A stretch of 64,000 bases of DNA. Origin: Rhizobiales bacterium UBA3584 (GTDB lineage: Bacteria > Pseudomonadota > Alphaproteobacteria > Rhizobiales > Devosiaceae). The stretch lies in NCBI GenBank assembly GCA_002375765.1, contig DFMV01000021.1:46662-110661 (forward strand). The letters are read 5' to 3'. The position numbers and the translations under genes are program-made. Within the stretch, counting starts at the first letter, position 1. Each line of letters begins with the position of its first letter. The notes under the pieces are model-generated. The model did no database searches, had not been told where the DNA came from, and saw nothing but the letters and a program-made list of their open reading frames with translations. Below are positions 28,972-38,182 of this stretch, in pieces.

Positions 28972-30638
28972 CGGGCGACACTCCCGTCACGATATCCCGA
29001 GGTAATCGGATATTTCCGTCCAATGCCGAAGGCCTTGGGCGTGAGCTTTGGCCCCGGAGCGGACTGGCGTCGCTTGAATTCGGCGATATAGATCAGCCGC
29101 TCTATGCGTTTTACAAGTTCTGCATCGAACCCCTTAGCGACGATCTCGGCCAGCGACAGCTCCTCTTCCACCAGCGCTTCGATGATCGCATCGAGCACCG
29201 GGTATGGCGGCAGCGAATCCTGATCGGTCTGATCGGGGCGCAGTTCGGCGCTCGGGGCCTTGGAGATGATCTCAGGTGGAATGACCACGCCAGCCGGGCC
29301 ACGCACGTCGGTTGGGTAGTAGGAATTGCGCCATTCGGCCAACCCGTAAACCTGCATCTTGAGCATATCCTTGATCGGATTGTATGCGCCGTTCATGTCG
29401 CCATAGATCGTGGCATAGCCCACGGCCATCTCGGACTTGTTGCCGGTCGTAATAAGCAATGAGCCGAGCTTGTTGGAAACCGCCATCAGAATGGTCCCGC
29501 GCATGCGCGACTGCAGGTTTTCCTCAGTGATATCGGGCGCATAGCCCTCAAAAACCGGCGCGAGATTTTCGTTGACCGCGTCGACGGGCGCGCCAATCGG
29601 CACGATATCGTAGCGAACCCCAAGCGTTTCGGCACACGCCCTGGCATCGCGCAAACTGGCTTCCGAGGTGTAACGATAGGGCAGCATCAGGCAATGAACA
29701 TTTTCAGCGCCCAGCGCATCGACGGCCAGCGCCGCAACCACCGCGGAATCGATACCGCCGGACAGCCCCAATACGACCGACTTGAAACCGTTCTTGTGAA
29801 CATAGTCGCGCAAGCCCAGCATCGCCGCATGCCAGGGCGCTTCGTTGACCGGGACCAGTTCGGTCACATGGCCCTTGACGCAGTGCCAGCCGGCATCGCC
29901 CTTGCGCCAGTCGGAAAGCACCATATCGGGCACGAAACTCTTGCCCTGAAAAGCCAGTGAGCCATCGACATTAATGCCGAAGCTGGCGCCATCGAACACA
30001 AGTTCGTCCTGCCCGCCGATCTGGTTGGAATAGAGCATCGGCAAGCCGGTTTCCCGCACGCGCTGGCGAACCAGTTCGAGCCGCAGGCGCTGCTTGTTGC
30101 GCCAATAGGGCGAACCATTGGGGCACAACAGGATTTCCGCACCATGCTTGGCCAGCGCCTTGCAGACCGGTTCATGCCAAACGTCCTCGCAGATCGGCAC
30201 GCCGATCGACAGTCCCTTGATCGTCATCGGTTCGGGCAAGTCGCCGGCGGTGAAATAGCGTTTTTCATAAAAGACGTCGTCATTGGGCAATTCGACCTTG
30301 TTCCGCCGGTCGATGATCGCCCCATCCTCGGCCAGAACGACGCTGTTGTAGAGCTTGCCGTCGGTACTCCAGATAGTGGGGAGCAGAACCGAGACATTGA
30401 GCCCCTTCGTCGCGCGCGAAAGGGCCCTCGCTGCCTCCATCGCCTCGGTCACGAACTGGCGCTTAAAGAGCAAATCCTCGGGGAAATAGCCGGTCAGGTA
30501 GAGTTCGGTGAACATCAGGATGTCGGCGCCCGCCGCCTCGGCCTCCGCCAACGCCTTGCGCGCGGTCGCGAGGTTTTCGGCAATCGCACCGACTTTGGGA
30601 TTCAGCTGAGCGAGAGCAATGCGGAGTGTATCGGTCAC
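28968..30638 (-). CDS. nadE: Glutamine-dependent NAD+ synthetase
   Basis: A 556-residue two-domain enzyme converting deamido-NAD to NAD with glutamine. The N-terminal nitrilase-type amidase domain has the Glu (FTELYLTGYFPEDLL), Lys and Cys (GVPICEDVWHE) triad. The C-terminal synthetase domain has the P-loop VLGLSGGIDSAVVAALAVD and TTGNKSEMAVGYATIYGDM. Length and both domains are complete. It is coupled to gltX through an ATGA overlap. Confidence 0.95.
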   Translation of the reverse strand: MTDTLRIALAQLNPKVGAIAENLATARKALAEAEAAGADILMFTELYLTGYFPEDLLFKRQFVTEAMEAARALSRATKGLNVSVLLPTIWSTDGKLYNSVVLAEDGAIIDRRNKVELPNDDVFYEKRYFTAGDLPEPMTIKGLSIGVPICEDVWHEPVCKALAKHGAEILLCPNGSPYWRNKQRLRLELVRQRVRETGLPMLYSNQIGGQDELVFDGASFGINVDGSLAFQGKSFVPDMVLSDWRKGDAGWHCVKGHVTELVPVNEAPWHAAMLGLRDYVHKNGFKSVVLGLSGGIDSAVVAALAVDALGAENVHCLMLPYRYTSEASLRDARACAETLGVRYDIVPIGAPVDAVNENLAPVFEGYAPDITEENLQSRMRGTILMAVSNKLGSLLITTGNKSEMAVGYATIYGDMNGAYNPIKDMLKMQVYGLAEWRNSYYPTDVRGPAGVVIPPEIISKAPSAELRPDQTDQDSLPPYPVLDAIIEALVEEELSLAEIVAKGFDAELVKRIERLIYIAEFKRRQSAPGPKLTPKAFGIGRKYPITSGYRDGSVAR

Positions 30639-30718
30639 GAAATTCTATGTCCGGCAGTCATGAGAAGCGCGCCAGACTTATAGTGCGCAACGCCCGAGGG
30701 CAAGGCGGCGCAAGGCAA

Positions 30719-30744
30719 AGCCGGGCTGCGAAAACCGCCCGGCT
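30719..30744 (-). terminator. Hairpin after the outer-membrane protein gene
   Basis: AGCCGGGC / GCCCGGCT form a perfect 8-bp stem with a 10-nt loop, 25 bp downstream of the minus-strand stop at 30769. Only a weak T-tract follows on the minus strand. Confidence 0.5.
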
Positions 30745-30768
30745 CTGTCGTGATCTTATTTTGGCGTC

Positions 30769-31707
30769 CTAGAAGGTGCCGGTCAGTTCGATGACAGGGC
30801 CCCAGCGGAACAACTCCATGGTGCCTTGGGTTGTAAACCCCTGTGACACAGTCGGGTCCACCGGGTCGCGCGACTCGAAATAGGTCTCAGTTGGGCCGGT
30901 GAGATAGTAGCCGCGCACACCAGCCCTAATTGCAAAATTTTCATGTGGCTTGAAGCCAACCATGGCCTCGAGTGCGCCGCCATAGAGGTGACCGGAAATC
31001 TGTGGGGCATTGCCCTGTGTCAGGGCCGGATCGATGGAGGCAAGATCAAACGCCCCGTAAGTACCGCTAAGAGATGCGTAGGGAATGGCCGCGGCATCAA
31101 CCCGTACGTCGAACACATCGTTAAGGTCGGCACGGGCCGTCGCGCCAAGGCGCAGGCCATGAACTTCGAGCGAGTTTGGGTCACTGTTACCGCCGCCCGA
31201 TTCCATAAGATAGGAGGATCGTCCCATATACGCGGATTCATTGAGATACTGGTAACCCAGGAACCCCCCGAGCGCGAAGCCTTCGGTGTTGACGGGTAGA
31301 TAACCAAAGTCTCCGCCGCCATAGGCAATTGCGCCGGTCGTGGTCGTCTGCACGCCACCGCTAGTTGGTGTTTGGTAGGAATTTTCTATCGCCGCGGCAT
31401 AGCCGAGATTGCCCTGAACATAGGTGTTGGTCGAACTGTCGTCGATCTTGCCGTGCACTTCGACAAAGTGACTGGAGTCGTCGGCTGTGTAATTCTGCCC
31501 GGCAATCGTCGCGCGCTGCCCGCCCATACCGTAGAAATAACGGATCCCGGCCTCGAAATCGAGGCTGTCCTCATATGGCATCATATCGACGGGGTAGGCC
31601 GGCTTGAACACAGGCTCTTGCTGCACGCCCCAATCGGCGGCTAACGCCTGGCCGCTTGCGGCGGCAGACAAAAGACCCACGGCAAGGCCTGTGAGAAGAC
31701 GCGACAT
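30769..31707 (-). CDS. Outer-membrane beta-barrel protein
   Basis: A 312-residue exported protein. The signal peptide MSRLLTGLAVGLLSAAASGQALA cleaves before ADWG. The mature part is Gly/aromatic-rich with alternating short strands (LDFEAGIRYFYGMGG, NTYVQGNLGYAAAI, FALGGFLGYQYL, FAIRAGVRGYYLTG). It ends PVIELTGTF, with the C-terminal Phe expected for Bam-assembled barrels. Start 31707 was chosen because GGAGGG precedes it and the signal peptide follows directly. No specific family name is certain. Confidence 0.8.
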   Translation of the reverse strand: MSRLLTGLAVGLLSAAASGQALAADWGVQQEPVFKPAYPVDMMPYEDSLDFEAGIRYFYGMGGQRATIAGQNYTADDSSHFVEVHGKIDDSSTNTYVQGNLGYAAAIENSYQTPTSGGVQTTTTGAIAYGGGDFGYLPVNTEGFALGGFLGYQYLNESAYMGRSSYLMESGGGNSDPNSLEVHGLRLGATARADLNDVFDVRVDAAAIPYASLSGTYGAFDLASIDPALTQGNAPQISGHLYGGALEAMVGFKPHENFAIRAGVRGYYLTGPTETYFESRDPVDPTVSQGFTTQGTMELFRWGPVIELTGTF

Positions 31708-31783
31708 TGAGCCCTCCGAACGACGCGAAATAATTTCATTCGTCTTAGTTATGGGCCCGTTAGGGTTAATGTTGGCTAAATGG

Positions 31784-31819
31784 AAAAACAAAAGGCGCTG
31801 CCCCTGGACAGCGCCTTTT
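31784..31819 (-). terminator. Rho-independent terminator of the DAHP synthase gene
   Basis: An 11-bp perfect stem (AAAAGGCGCTG / CAGCGCCTTTT) with an 8-nt loop is followed on the minus strand by GTTTTTCC. It lies 25 bp after the stop at 31844. Confidence 0.85.
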
Positions 31820-31843
31820 CGGATTCAACAGTATTGCGCCCTC

Positions 31844-33220
31844 TTAATACCCGACGGCCTTGGGGGTGCCATGGGTGCGCTGGCCGTGCATTTCCTCGGC
31901 AATAAGGAATGCCAATTCTAGTGCCTGGCTGGCGTTAAGGCGTGGGTCGCAATGGGTATGGTAGCGATCCGACAGCGAAGCTTCGGTCACCGCCGAAACA
32001 CCGCCTGTGCACTCGGTGACATCCCGGCCCGTCATTTCCACATGCACGCCACCGGCGATGGTGCCCATTTCCCGGTGAATATCGAAGAACGACTTCACCT
32101 CGGAAAGGATGCGGTCGAACGGACGGGTCTTGTAGCCGGACGATGCCTTGACGACGTTGCCGTGCATCGGATCACAGCACCAGACAACCGTGCGCCCTTC
32201 GGATTTGACCGTTTCGATAAGGCGGGGCAGATGCTCATTGACCTTGTCAGAACCAAACCGCGCGATCAGCGTCAGACGCCCGGCCTCGTCCTTGGGATTA
32301 AGGAGGTCCATGAGCCGCTTGAGGTCATCGGAAGACATGGATGGCCCGCACTTGACCCCGATCGGGTTGTTGATGCCGCGGAAATATTCGACGTGAGCAT
32401 GGTCGGGATTGCGGGTCCGATCCCCGATCCAGATCATGTGACCCGAAGTGGCGTACCAATCGTTGGTGATGGAATCGCGACGTGTCATGGCCTGCTCGTA
32501 ACCAAGCAGGAGCGCTTCGTGGGAGGTGAAGAACTTGGTTTCACGCAGCACTGGCGTGTTTTCCGGGCTCAGTCCAAGGGCGCCGAGAAACTCGATGGCA
32601 TCATCGATTTTCTGAGCCACTTCCTCGTAGCGAGGAAACCAATTGGAATCCTTGACGAATCCCATCGTCCATTCATGGACGCGCGAGAGGTTGGCAAATC
32701 CGCCAGCGGAAAAGGCGCGCAACAGATTGAGCGTTGCCGCCGACTGCCTGTAGGCCTCGAGTTGACGGTTGGGATCAGGGATTCGCGCCTCGGGCGTAAA
32801 ATCTATGCCGTTGATGATATCCCCCCTGTAAGAGGGCAACTCGACGCCGTCGATGGTCTCAGTGTCTGCCGAACGCGGCTTGGCAAACTGGCCGGCAATC
32901 CGGCCGACCTTGACCACGGGCTTGGATGCCCCGTGGGTCAGAACCACTGCCATCTGCAAGAACACACGGAAGAAATCGCGGATATGGTCGGCGTGATGTT
33001 CAGCAAAACTTTCGGCGCAATCACCGCCCTGCAAAAGGAAGGCGCGACCTGCGGCGACCTCGGCCAGACTGGCCTTTAGGTCGCGCGCCTCGCCTGCAAA
33101 AACCAAGGGGGGAAACGAGGCGAGCCGGGCCTCGACCGATTCAAGCTCTGTCTGGCTCGGATAGGTCGGGACCTGCAGGATCGGTTTCGTCCTCCAACTG
33201 TCAGGTGTCCACGTGCTCAT
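31844..33220 (-). CDS. aroG: Class II 3-deoxy-7-phosphoheptulonate synthase
   Basis: A 458-residue plant/mycobacterial-type DAHP synthase, the first step of the shikimate pathway (PEP + erythrose-4-phosphate). Typical blocks are [49 protein letters not shown], the [13 protein letters not shown] region, [17 protein letters not shown] [20 protein letters not shown], and [16 protein letters not shown]. It lacks any resemblance to the shorter AroF/G/H class I enzymes. The gap to gor upstream (33221-33345) may hold its promoter. Confidence 0.94.
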   Translation of the reverse strand: MSTWTPDSWRTKPILQVPTYPSQTELESVEARLASFPPLVFAGEARDLKASLAEVAAGRAFLLQGGDCAESFAEHHADHIRDFFRVFLQMAVVLTHGASKPVVKVGRIAGQFAKPRSADTETIDGVELPSYRGDIINGIDFTPEARIPDPNRQLEAYRQSAATLNLLRAFSAGGFANLSRVHEWTMGFVKDSNWFPRYEEVAQKIDDAIEFLGALGLSPENTPVLRETKFFTSHEALLLGYEQAMTRRDSITNDWYATSGHMIWIGDRTRNPDHAHVEYFRGINNPIGVKCGPSMSSDDLKRLMDLLNPKDEAGRLTLIARFGSDKVNEHLPRLIETVKSEGRTVVWCCDPMHGNVVKASSGYKTRPFDRILSEVKSFFDIHREMGTIAGGVHVEMTGRDVTECTGGVSAVTEASLSDRYHTHCDPRLNASQALELAFLIAEEMHGQRTHGTPKAVGY

Positions 33221-33345
33221 CGTTTCACTCGCTCAATAGATTGTTTGCCGCCCCGAGAAGCCGGGGAGGTCCGGCGGTTTACCAACTACGGCACCCGCTG
33301 CCAAGTATTCTATGGTCGAACACGTCGACCGGCTTGCCCGCAAGC

Positions 33346-34725
33346 TTACGGATTGCATTTTTCGCCATCGACTACGCGATAGCTGGGCGATTTGAAGGTC
33401 ACAAGTTCCTCGGCCGCGGTTGGATGTACCGCAATCGTGTGGTTGAAATCAGCCATGGTTCCGCCCATCCCCAGCGGGATGGCCACGAGCTGGATCATCT
33501 CACCGGCCCCCGGGCCAAGAATATGACACCCCAGAATCCGGCCGGTGTCGGTTTCAGTGATGAGCTTGAGCATCATCTTTTCCTGCCGATCAGATAGCGT
33601 ATTCATCATCGGGCGAAAGCGGGTCAGATAGACGTCGATCGAGCGATAGCGCTCAGCGGCATCTTCCTCGCTCATACCGACAGTGCCGATTTCCGGTTCG
33701 GAAAAGACGGCGGTGGGAATAAGATGATAGGGCACGGTGGTCGGCGTGTTGTTATAGACAGTCTGGGCAAACGCCGCCCCTTCCCGGATGGCCACGGGGG
33801 TCAGGGCCGCCCTGCCCGTCACGTCGCCAACCGCATAAATGGATGGCACCGAGGAGCGCGAATACTCGTCGACCACCACGGCACCCGTCTGGTCAAGTTG
33901 CACGCCGGCGGTATCGAGCCCAAGATCGCCCGTGTTGGGGTGACGGCCGGTGGCAAACATCACCGCGTCGAAAGTTGCTTCCTCGCCATGGGAGAACGAA
34001 ACGCACACGCCCTCTCCGTCCTTGCGCAATTTCGAGATGTGATAGCCGTACCGGAACCTGACGCCCCGCTCACGGAGCGCGTCTTCGAGGCCATCGCGCA
34101 CATCGTGATCGAAGCCGCGCAGGATTCTGTCCCGCCGATAGACCAGCGTCGTATCGACGCCCAATCCGGCAAAGATCGTCGCAAACTCGACGGCTATATA
34201 CCCGCCGCCTTCAATCAAAATTGTTCTGGGTAGCGATTGGAGATGGAAGGCTTCGTTTGACGTTATGCCCAGGTCGCTGCCCTCAATGTCGGGCTTGAAC
34301 GGAGCGCCGCCGGTGGCGATCAGAATTCGCTCGGCTTCCAACTGCTCCCCGGTCGAAAGCTCGACCGCGTTAGGGCCTGTCACCTTAGCTCGAGCCTTGA
34401 AGATCGTTACGCCGGAACCATCAAGCAGCGTTTCATAGATCCTTTCGAGCCGGTCAATTTCCTTGTCCTTGTTGGCCAGAAGGGTGGGCCAGTCGAATGA
34501 CGCATCGACCGTCCAGCCGAAACTGGGCGCTACATCAAAAAGATCTCCGAAACGCGATGCATAAACGAAGAGCTTCTTGGGCACGCAGCCGCGGATGACG
34601 CAGGTGCCGCCGTAGCGATATTCTTCGACAATTGCGACCTTGGCACCAAGCTGGGCGGAAACCCGTGCAGCCCGCACACCTCCTGATCCCCCACCGATCA
34701 CGACCAAATCAAACTTCTCGCTCAT
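33346..34725 (-). CDS. gor: Glutathione reductase (glutathione-disulfide reductase)
   Basis: A 459-residue pyridine nucleotide-disulfide oxidoreductase. FAD motif LVVIGGGSGGVRAARVSAQL is followed by the redox disulfide GGTCVIRGCVPKKL. The NADPH-binding region is ILIEGGGYIAVEFATIFAGLG, with YRRDRILRGFD supplying Arg residues that suit NADPH. The C-terminal catalytic HPTAAEELVTF completes it. The start MSEKFDLVVIGG at 34725 was chosen from homology; a far longer open frame continues upstream but is AT/GC noise. Confidence 0.93.
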   Translation of the reverse strand: MSEKFDLVVIGGGSGGVRAARVSAQLGAKVAIVEEYRYGGTCVIRGCVPKKLFVYASRFGDLFDVAPSFGWTVDASFDWPTLLANKDKEIDRLERIYETLLDGSGVTIFKARAKVTGPNAVELSTGEQLEAERILIATGGAPFKPDIEGSDLGITSNEAFHLQSLPRTILIEGGGYIAVEFATIFAGLGVDTTLVYRRDRILRGFDHDVRDGLEDALRERGVRFRYGYHISKLRKDGEGVCVSFSHGEEATFDAVMFATGRHPNTGDLGLDTAGVQLDQTGAVVVDEYSRSSVPSIYAVGDVTGRAALTPVAIREGAAFAQTVYNNTPTTVPYHLIPTAVFSEPEIGTVGMSEEDAAERYRSIDVYLTRFRPMMNTLSDRQEKMMLKLITETDTGRILGCHILGPGAGEMIQLVAIPLGMGGTMADFNHTIAVHPTAAEELVTFKSPSYRVVDGEKCNP

Positions 34726-34778
34726 GGATCCCCGCGCCGCTGCTGTGTTGACGGAACGATATAGGCGCCCGGTGAACA

Positions 34779-34810
34779 CAAAAAAACCCCCGTCCTGCCA
34801 GACGGGGGTT
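34779..34810 (-). terminator. Rho-independent terminator of the DUF2059 gene
   Basis: AACCCCCGTC / GACGGGGGTT form a 10-bp stem with a 6-nt loop followed by eight T residues on the minus strand, 25 bp past the stop at 34835. Confidence 0.92.
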
Positions 34811-34834
34811 AAATCAAAGATGCAGATACCGATC

Positions 34835-35398
34835 TTATTGTGGCGCCGCCTCCTCGCCTTCAGATACAGGCGCCTCGACCTCGGGGGCATTGTATCCCTG
34901 GTCGCGCAGTTCGGAGCGCACACGCGACAGGAACTCGTTGCCTGTGTTGCGGCTCCATACCCCAAGCGCCAGTTGAAGGTCTTCGTTGATGCCCGCATTC
35001 TGGCTCAGCAGCTTCTGGCCAACGGGGGTTTCATAAAAACTCACAATCTCTTCGAGTTCTTCGAGAGAAAAGCGAATGGCGTAAATGCGGGCGAACTGAT
35101 TATAGAGCGGATCGCGATTGGTCAGGTAGCCGTCATATACGGTCTGCAGGGCGTTGATCAGCGGATCGCGCAATGAAGGATCTTCCTGAATCATCAGCCG
35201 CATGACCCGCAGGCCCATCTCGACAAGCGTGCGTTCATAGAGCTGGGCTGAATCGGTCATGTCCACATATTCGCGCGCCTTTGCGAGATGCTCGGGCGAG
35301 ATCTCCTGTTGCGCATTGGCAGGGGCCACGGCCACCAGCGCGGCACCGGACAGAACAAGCGCCGCTACGAGCCGGCGCAGAGTGGGCAGGAAAGTCAT
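34835..35398 (-). CDS. DUF2059 secreted protein
   Basis: A 187-residue exported protein. A twin-Arg-free Sec signal MTFLPTLRRLVAALVLSGAALVAVAPANAQ is followed by an all-helical DUF2059 domain. Its hallmark is NQFARIYAIRFSLEELEEIVSFYETPVGQKLL, here split as FSLEELEEIVSFYETPVG. An acidic tail (EVEAPVSEGEEAAPQ) ends it. Function is unassigned in the family. It lies 30 bp after rpiA on the same strand and has its own strong terminator, so the two are likely one transcript. Confidence 0.88.
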   Translation of the reverse strand: MTFLPTLRRLVAALVLSGAALVAVAPANAQQEISPEHLAKAREYVDMTDSAQLYERTLVEMGLRVMRLMIQEDPSLRDPLINALQTVYDGYLTNRDPLYNQFARIYAIRFSLEELEEIVSFYETPVGQKLLSQNAGINEDLQLALGVWSRNTGNEFLSRVRSELRDQGYNAPEVEAPVSEGEEAAPQ

Positions 35399-35428
35399 TT
35401 TGCGTACGGTCCCTTACGAATGATCGGG

Positions 35429-36133
35429 TTAAGATTTCACATGCTCGGAGAGCTTGATCGTCCCCCCGGGCGTAGCAAGATAGGCGTCGGAACACAAATC
35501 GATGAACAGCCCGTGCTGGACGACGCCGGGAATTTCGAGCAGCGCCGAGGAAAGTGCTTTTGCGTCTGAAATACGGCCAAAAGATGCGTCCACGATATAG
35601 TGTCCACCGTCGGTAACGAAGGTTTCACCGTCGACGTTTTTCCGTAGCGTTCTTCCGCCCAGAGCATTGAATTGCCCCATCACGTCGGCGATTGCCCGTT
35701 CGGTCGCAGCAAGGCCAAAAAGGTTGACCTCGATGGGCAGTGCAAACTTGCCCAGCGTGTCGACAAGCTTGCTGTCATCCGCAATCACGATCATGCGCGC
35801 CGAAGCCGCGGCAACGATCTTTTCGCGCAGCAGTGCGCCGCCGCCGCCCTTGATGAGCTGAAAATTCCTGTCGATTTCGTCCGCGCCATCGATTGTGACG
35901 TCGAGACCATCGATATCGTCAAGAGTGGTCAGCGGAATGCCGAGCCCGCGTGCCTGCTCGGCGGTCACTTCCGATGTGGGGACACACAGGCACTCAAATC
36001 CGTTTGCGACTTCAGCGCCGAGCAGGTCGACAAAGTGTTTTGCCGTCGAGCCGGTGCCGAGCCCGATTCGCATGCCCGAGCGGATTTCCGACATGGCCGC
36101 CAGGGCCGCACTGCGCTTGAGGTCTTCGCTCAC
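35429..36133 (-). CDS. rpiA: Ribose-5-phosphate isomerase A
   Basis: A 234-residue enzyme interconverting ribose-5-phosphate and ribulose-5-phosphate. Motifs seen: [64 protein letters not shown] and [17 protein letters not shown] at 36133 ([10 protein letters not shown]) with GGGAG about 10 nt upstream gives the normal length. A longer frame from 36247 would run into the moaA promoter region. Confidence 0.93.
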   Translation of the reverse strand: MSEDLKRSAALAAMSEIRSGMRIGLGTGSTAKHFVDLLGAEVANGFECLCVPTSEVTAEQARGLGIPLTTLDDIDGLDVTIDGADEIDRNFQLIKGGGGALLREKIVAAASARMIVIADDSKLVDTLGKFALPIEVNLFGLAATERAIADVMGQFNALGGRTLRKNVDGETFVTDGGHYIVDASFGRISDAKALSSALLEIPGVVQHGLFIDLCSDAYLATPGGTIKLSEHVKS

Positions 36134-36266
36134 GTTCTGAAATCTCCCGGTTTTGCCTCTAGAACGGCAGTTCGGAGCTTGTGTCAACGCTACCAATGTC
36201 GATACCTGCATAGCCGCGCATCGCACGTGGCTTTTCGCTGCGCGCAATAGCGCCTATATTCGGCTG

Positions 36267-37280
36267 ATGACAGATCACTCGACCCAGCGCCCTCTCGTCG
36301 ACAGTTTCGGCCGGCACGTCACCTATCTGAGGGTTTCAGTGACCGATCGCTGCGACTTTCGCTGCACATATTGCATGGGCGAAGATATGGTCTTCCTGCC
36401 CAAAAGCGAGGTGCTCAGCTTCGAGGAAATCCAGGAGGTCATTGGCGCGTTCGTGAGGCGCGGTGTTCGCAAGGTCCGCCTCACCGGCGGAGAGCCGCTG
36501 GTGCGGCGCGACATCATCAAGCTGATCGAAACCCTGTCCGAGAGCCATCTGGCGCGGGGCGAACTCGATGAATTGACGCTCACAACCAATGGTAGCCAGC
36601 TCGCAAAGCACGCCGGACGACTTGCGGAGCTGGGCATCCGTCGTGTCAATGTCTCGCTCGATACGCTCGATGGTGAAAAGTTTGCGGCGATCACCCGGCG
36701 TGGGCGCCTGCCGCAAGTGCTCGACGGCATCTACGCGGCCCGCGACGCCGGGCTTTCGGTCAAGCTCAACATGGTAGCAATCAAGGACGTCAACGAAGAC
36801 GAGATATTGCCCATGCTCGAATGGGCACATTCGGAAGGGTTCGAATTGACCCTTATCGAGGAAATGCCGCTGGGCGATGTCAGCTTTGATCGTGCCGATA
36901 CCCACCTTTCCCTGCGAACTGTTCGCGACCGGATCGCAGAGCGCTTTACACTGACCCCGATTGCCAAGCGCACCGGCGGACCCGCCCGCTATATGCGGGT
37001 CGAACAGACCGGCGGCACCATCGGGTTCATCACGCCGCTGAGCCACAATTTCTGTGAAAGCTGCAATCGCGTCCGACTGACCTGCACTGGTCAGCTCTAT
37101 ATGTGCCTGGGACAGGAGGATCGCGTCGATCTGCGCGCCGCCCTGCGCGAGGGCGGACCACAGGGTCTCGATGCCGCGCTCGATCAGGCAATGATCCTCA
37201 AGCCCAAGGGGCATGATTTCGTGATTGAACGCCGCTCCGCCCCCGCAGTCGGACGGCACATGTCGGTAACCGGCGGCTAG
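36267..37280 (+). CDS. moaA: GTP 3',8-cyclase MoaA
   Basis: A 337-residue radical SAM enzyme starting molybdenum cofactor synthesis. The SAM cluster is CDFRCTYC (Cys 29, 33, 36). The [12 protein letters not shown]-binding strand follows. The second, GTP-binding cluster is [17 protein letters not shown] near residue 261. The protein ends in SVTGG, the conserved C-terminal Gly-Gly. ATG at 36267 fits the family; the open frame from 36153 overlaps the divergent rpiA promoter area. moaC is not adjacent. Confidence 0.94.
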   Translation: MTDHSTQRPLVDSFGRHVTYLRVSVTDRCDFRCTYCMGEDMVFLPKSEVLSFEEIQEVIGAFVRRGVRKVRLTGGEPLVRRDIIKLIETLSESHLARGELDELTLTTNGSQLAKHAGRLAELGIRRVNVSLDTLDGEKFAAITRRGRLPQVLDGIYAARDAGLSVKLNMVAIKDVNEDEILPMLEWAHSEGFELTLIEEMPLGDVSFDRADTHLSLRTVRDRIAERFTLTPIAKRTGGPARYMRVEQTGGTIGFITPLSHNFCESCNRVRLTCTGQLYMCLGQEDRVDLRAALREGGPQGLDAALDQAMILKPKGHDFVIERRSAPAVGRHMSVTGG

Positions 37281-37347
37281 AGCATTTCAGCGCTTCTATG
37301 AACCGCTTCAGTTGCTCCAAGTCTTTGTTTGGTCGCGTGTCCGAACC

Positions 37348-37370
37348 GATAAAGTGGCATCCGCTTTATC
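37348..37370. repeat. Intergenic palindrome related to 2670-2688
   Basis: GATAAAGTGG-CAT-CCGCTTTATC is a 10-3-10 inverted repeat with one G.T wobble. It lies between the convergent moaA and Lrp genes and shares the core AAAGTGGYATCCRCTTT with the repeat near 2.67 kb. It may also serve as a transcript-end structure. Confidence 0.6.
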
Positions 37371-37380
37371 TGTACACGCT

Positions 37381-37857
37381 CTAGTCGCCGACCACGGCAA
37401 ACTCCAGCGGCAGCGCTGTCGTATACTTGATCTGCTCCATGGCGAAGGACGAGCTGACATCGGAAAGAGCGATCTTGGAGATCAGCTTTTTATAAAAAAC
37501 GTCATAGGCCTGAATGGATGGCACGACCACGCGCAAAAGATAGTCGACGTCGCCGCTCATGCGGTAGAATTCGACGACCTCGGTGAAATCCTCAACCACG
37601 GCGGCGAATTTGCGCAGCCAGGCATCGTTGTGCTCGTTGGTCTTGACGGCAACAAACACGGTGACGCCCGCATTGACCTTTTCGGGATCGAGCACCGCAA
37701 CGCGGCGCTTGATGACACCCTCCTCCTCCATTTTCTGGATGCGGCGCCAGCATGGCGTGGTGGACAAACCGACCTTACGGCCGATTTCCGCCACAGGCAT
37801 CGTGGCATCCTTTTGCAAAAGCTGGAGAATTTTGCGGTCGAGTTTGTCGAGCGCCAT
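37381..37857 (-). CDS. Lrp/AsnC-family transcriptional regulator
   Basis: A 158-residue regulator. The N-terminal helix-turn-helix is MALDKLDRKILQLLQKDA, then VAEIGRKVGLSTTPCWRRIQKMEEEGVI. The C-terminal RAM/AsnC ligand domain follows (AVKTNEHNDAWLRKF, GDVDYLLRVVVPSIQAYDVF). ATG at 37857 has AGGGGC upstream. No amino-acid gene is adjacent, so it is either a global Lrp-like factor or controls distant genes. Confidence 0.9.
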   Translation of the reverse strand: MALDKLDRKILQLLQKDATMPVAEIGRKVGLSTTPCWRRIQKMEEEGVIKRRVAVLDPEKVNAGVTVFVAVKTNEHNDAWLRKFAAVVEDFTEVVEFYRMSGDVDYLLRVVVPSIQAYDVFYKKLISKIALSDVSSSFAMEQIKYTTALPLEFAVVGD

Positions 37858-37872
37858 AGAAGCCCCTGAAAT

Positions 37873-37913
37873 AGTATTCTTAAAATCAACGAAAATTTCC
37901 AGTATTCTGGAAA
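37873..37913. promoter_or_regulatory. Candidate Lrp autoregulatory sites
   Basis: The octamer AGTATTCT occurs at 37873-37880 and 37901-37908, 28 bp apart. The second copy sits inside a perfect 7-4-7 palindrome (TTTCCAG-TATT-CTGGAAA, 37896-37913). Repeated sites just upstream of an lrp-type gene suggest cooperative autoregulation. Confidence 0.45.
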
Positions 37914-38182
37914 ATCGTCCGCCTCGGCATGGCATTTGACGTGCCAGCATTGCCCGTGTCAAGGCAAACCAATCGGGGTCCGACCATGGCCATTTCTCCC
38001 CTTTCGGTTACCCGCAGCCGCCCGGCCAGGGAGCTTTCGGCTGAGTATGGTGAAAATTGCGTCTAACTGTCCGGCACGGCTCAACGTCCTGTTAACCACG
38101 CGTGGCTTAGCGTTAAGCCTCGCGTACGGGTTGGCGGGATTTGCTGACCTGATGAGTAGTTGAGTAGCGTAACGAGAGTTCG

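Noticed and set aside
31952..33079. 375-codon plus-strand frame opposite DAHP synthase
   Set aside because: Shadow of the conserved class II DAHP synthase gene; no independent domain.
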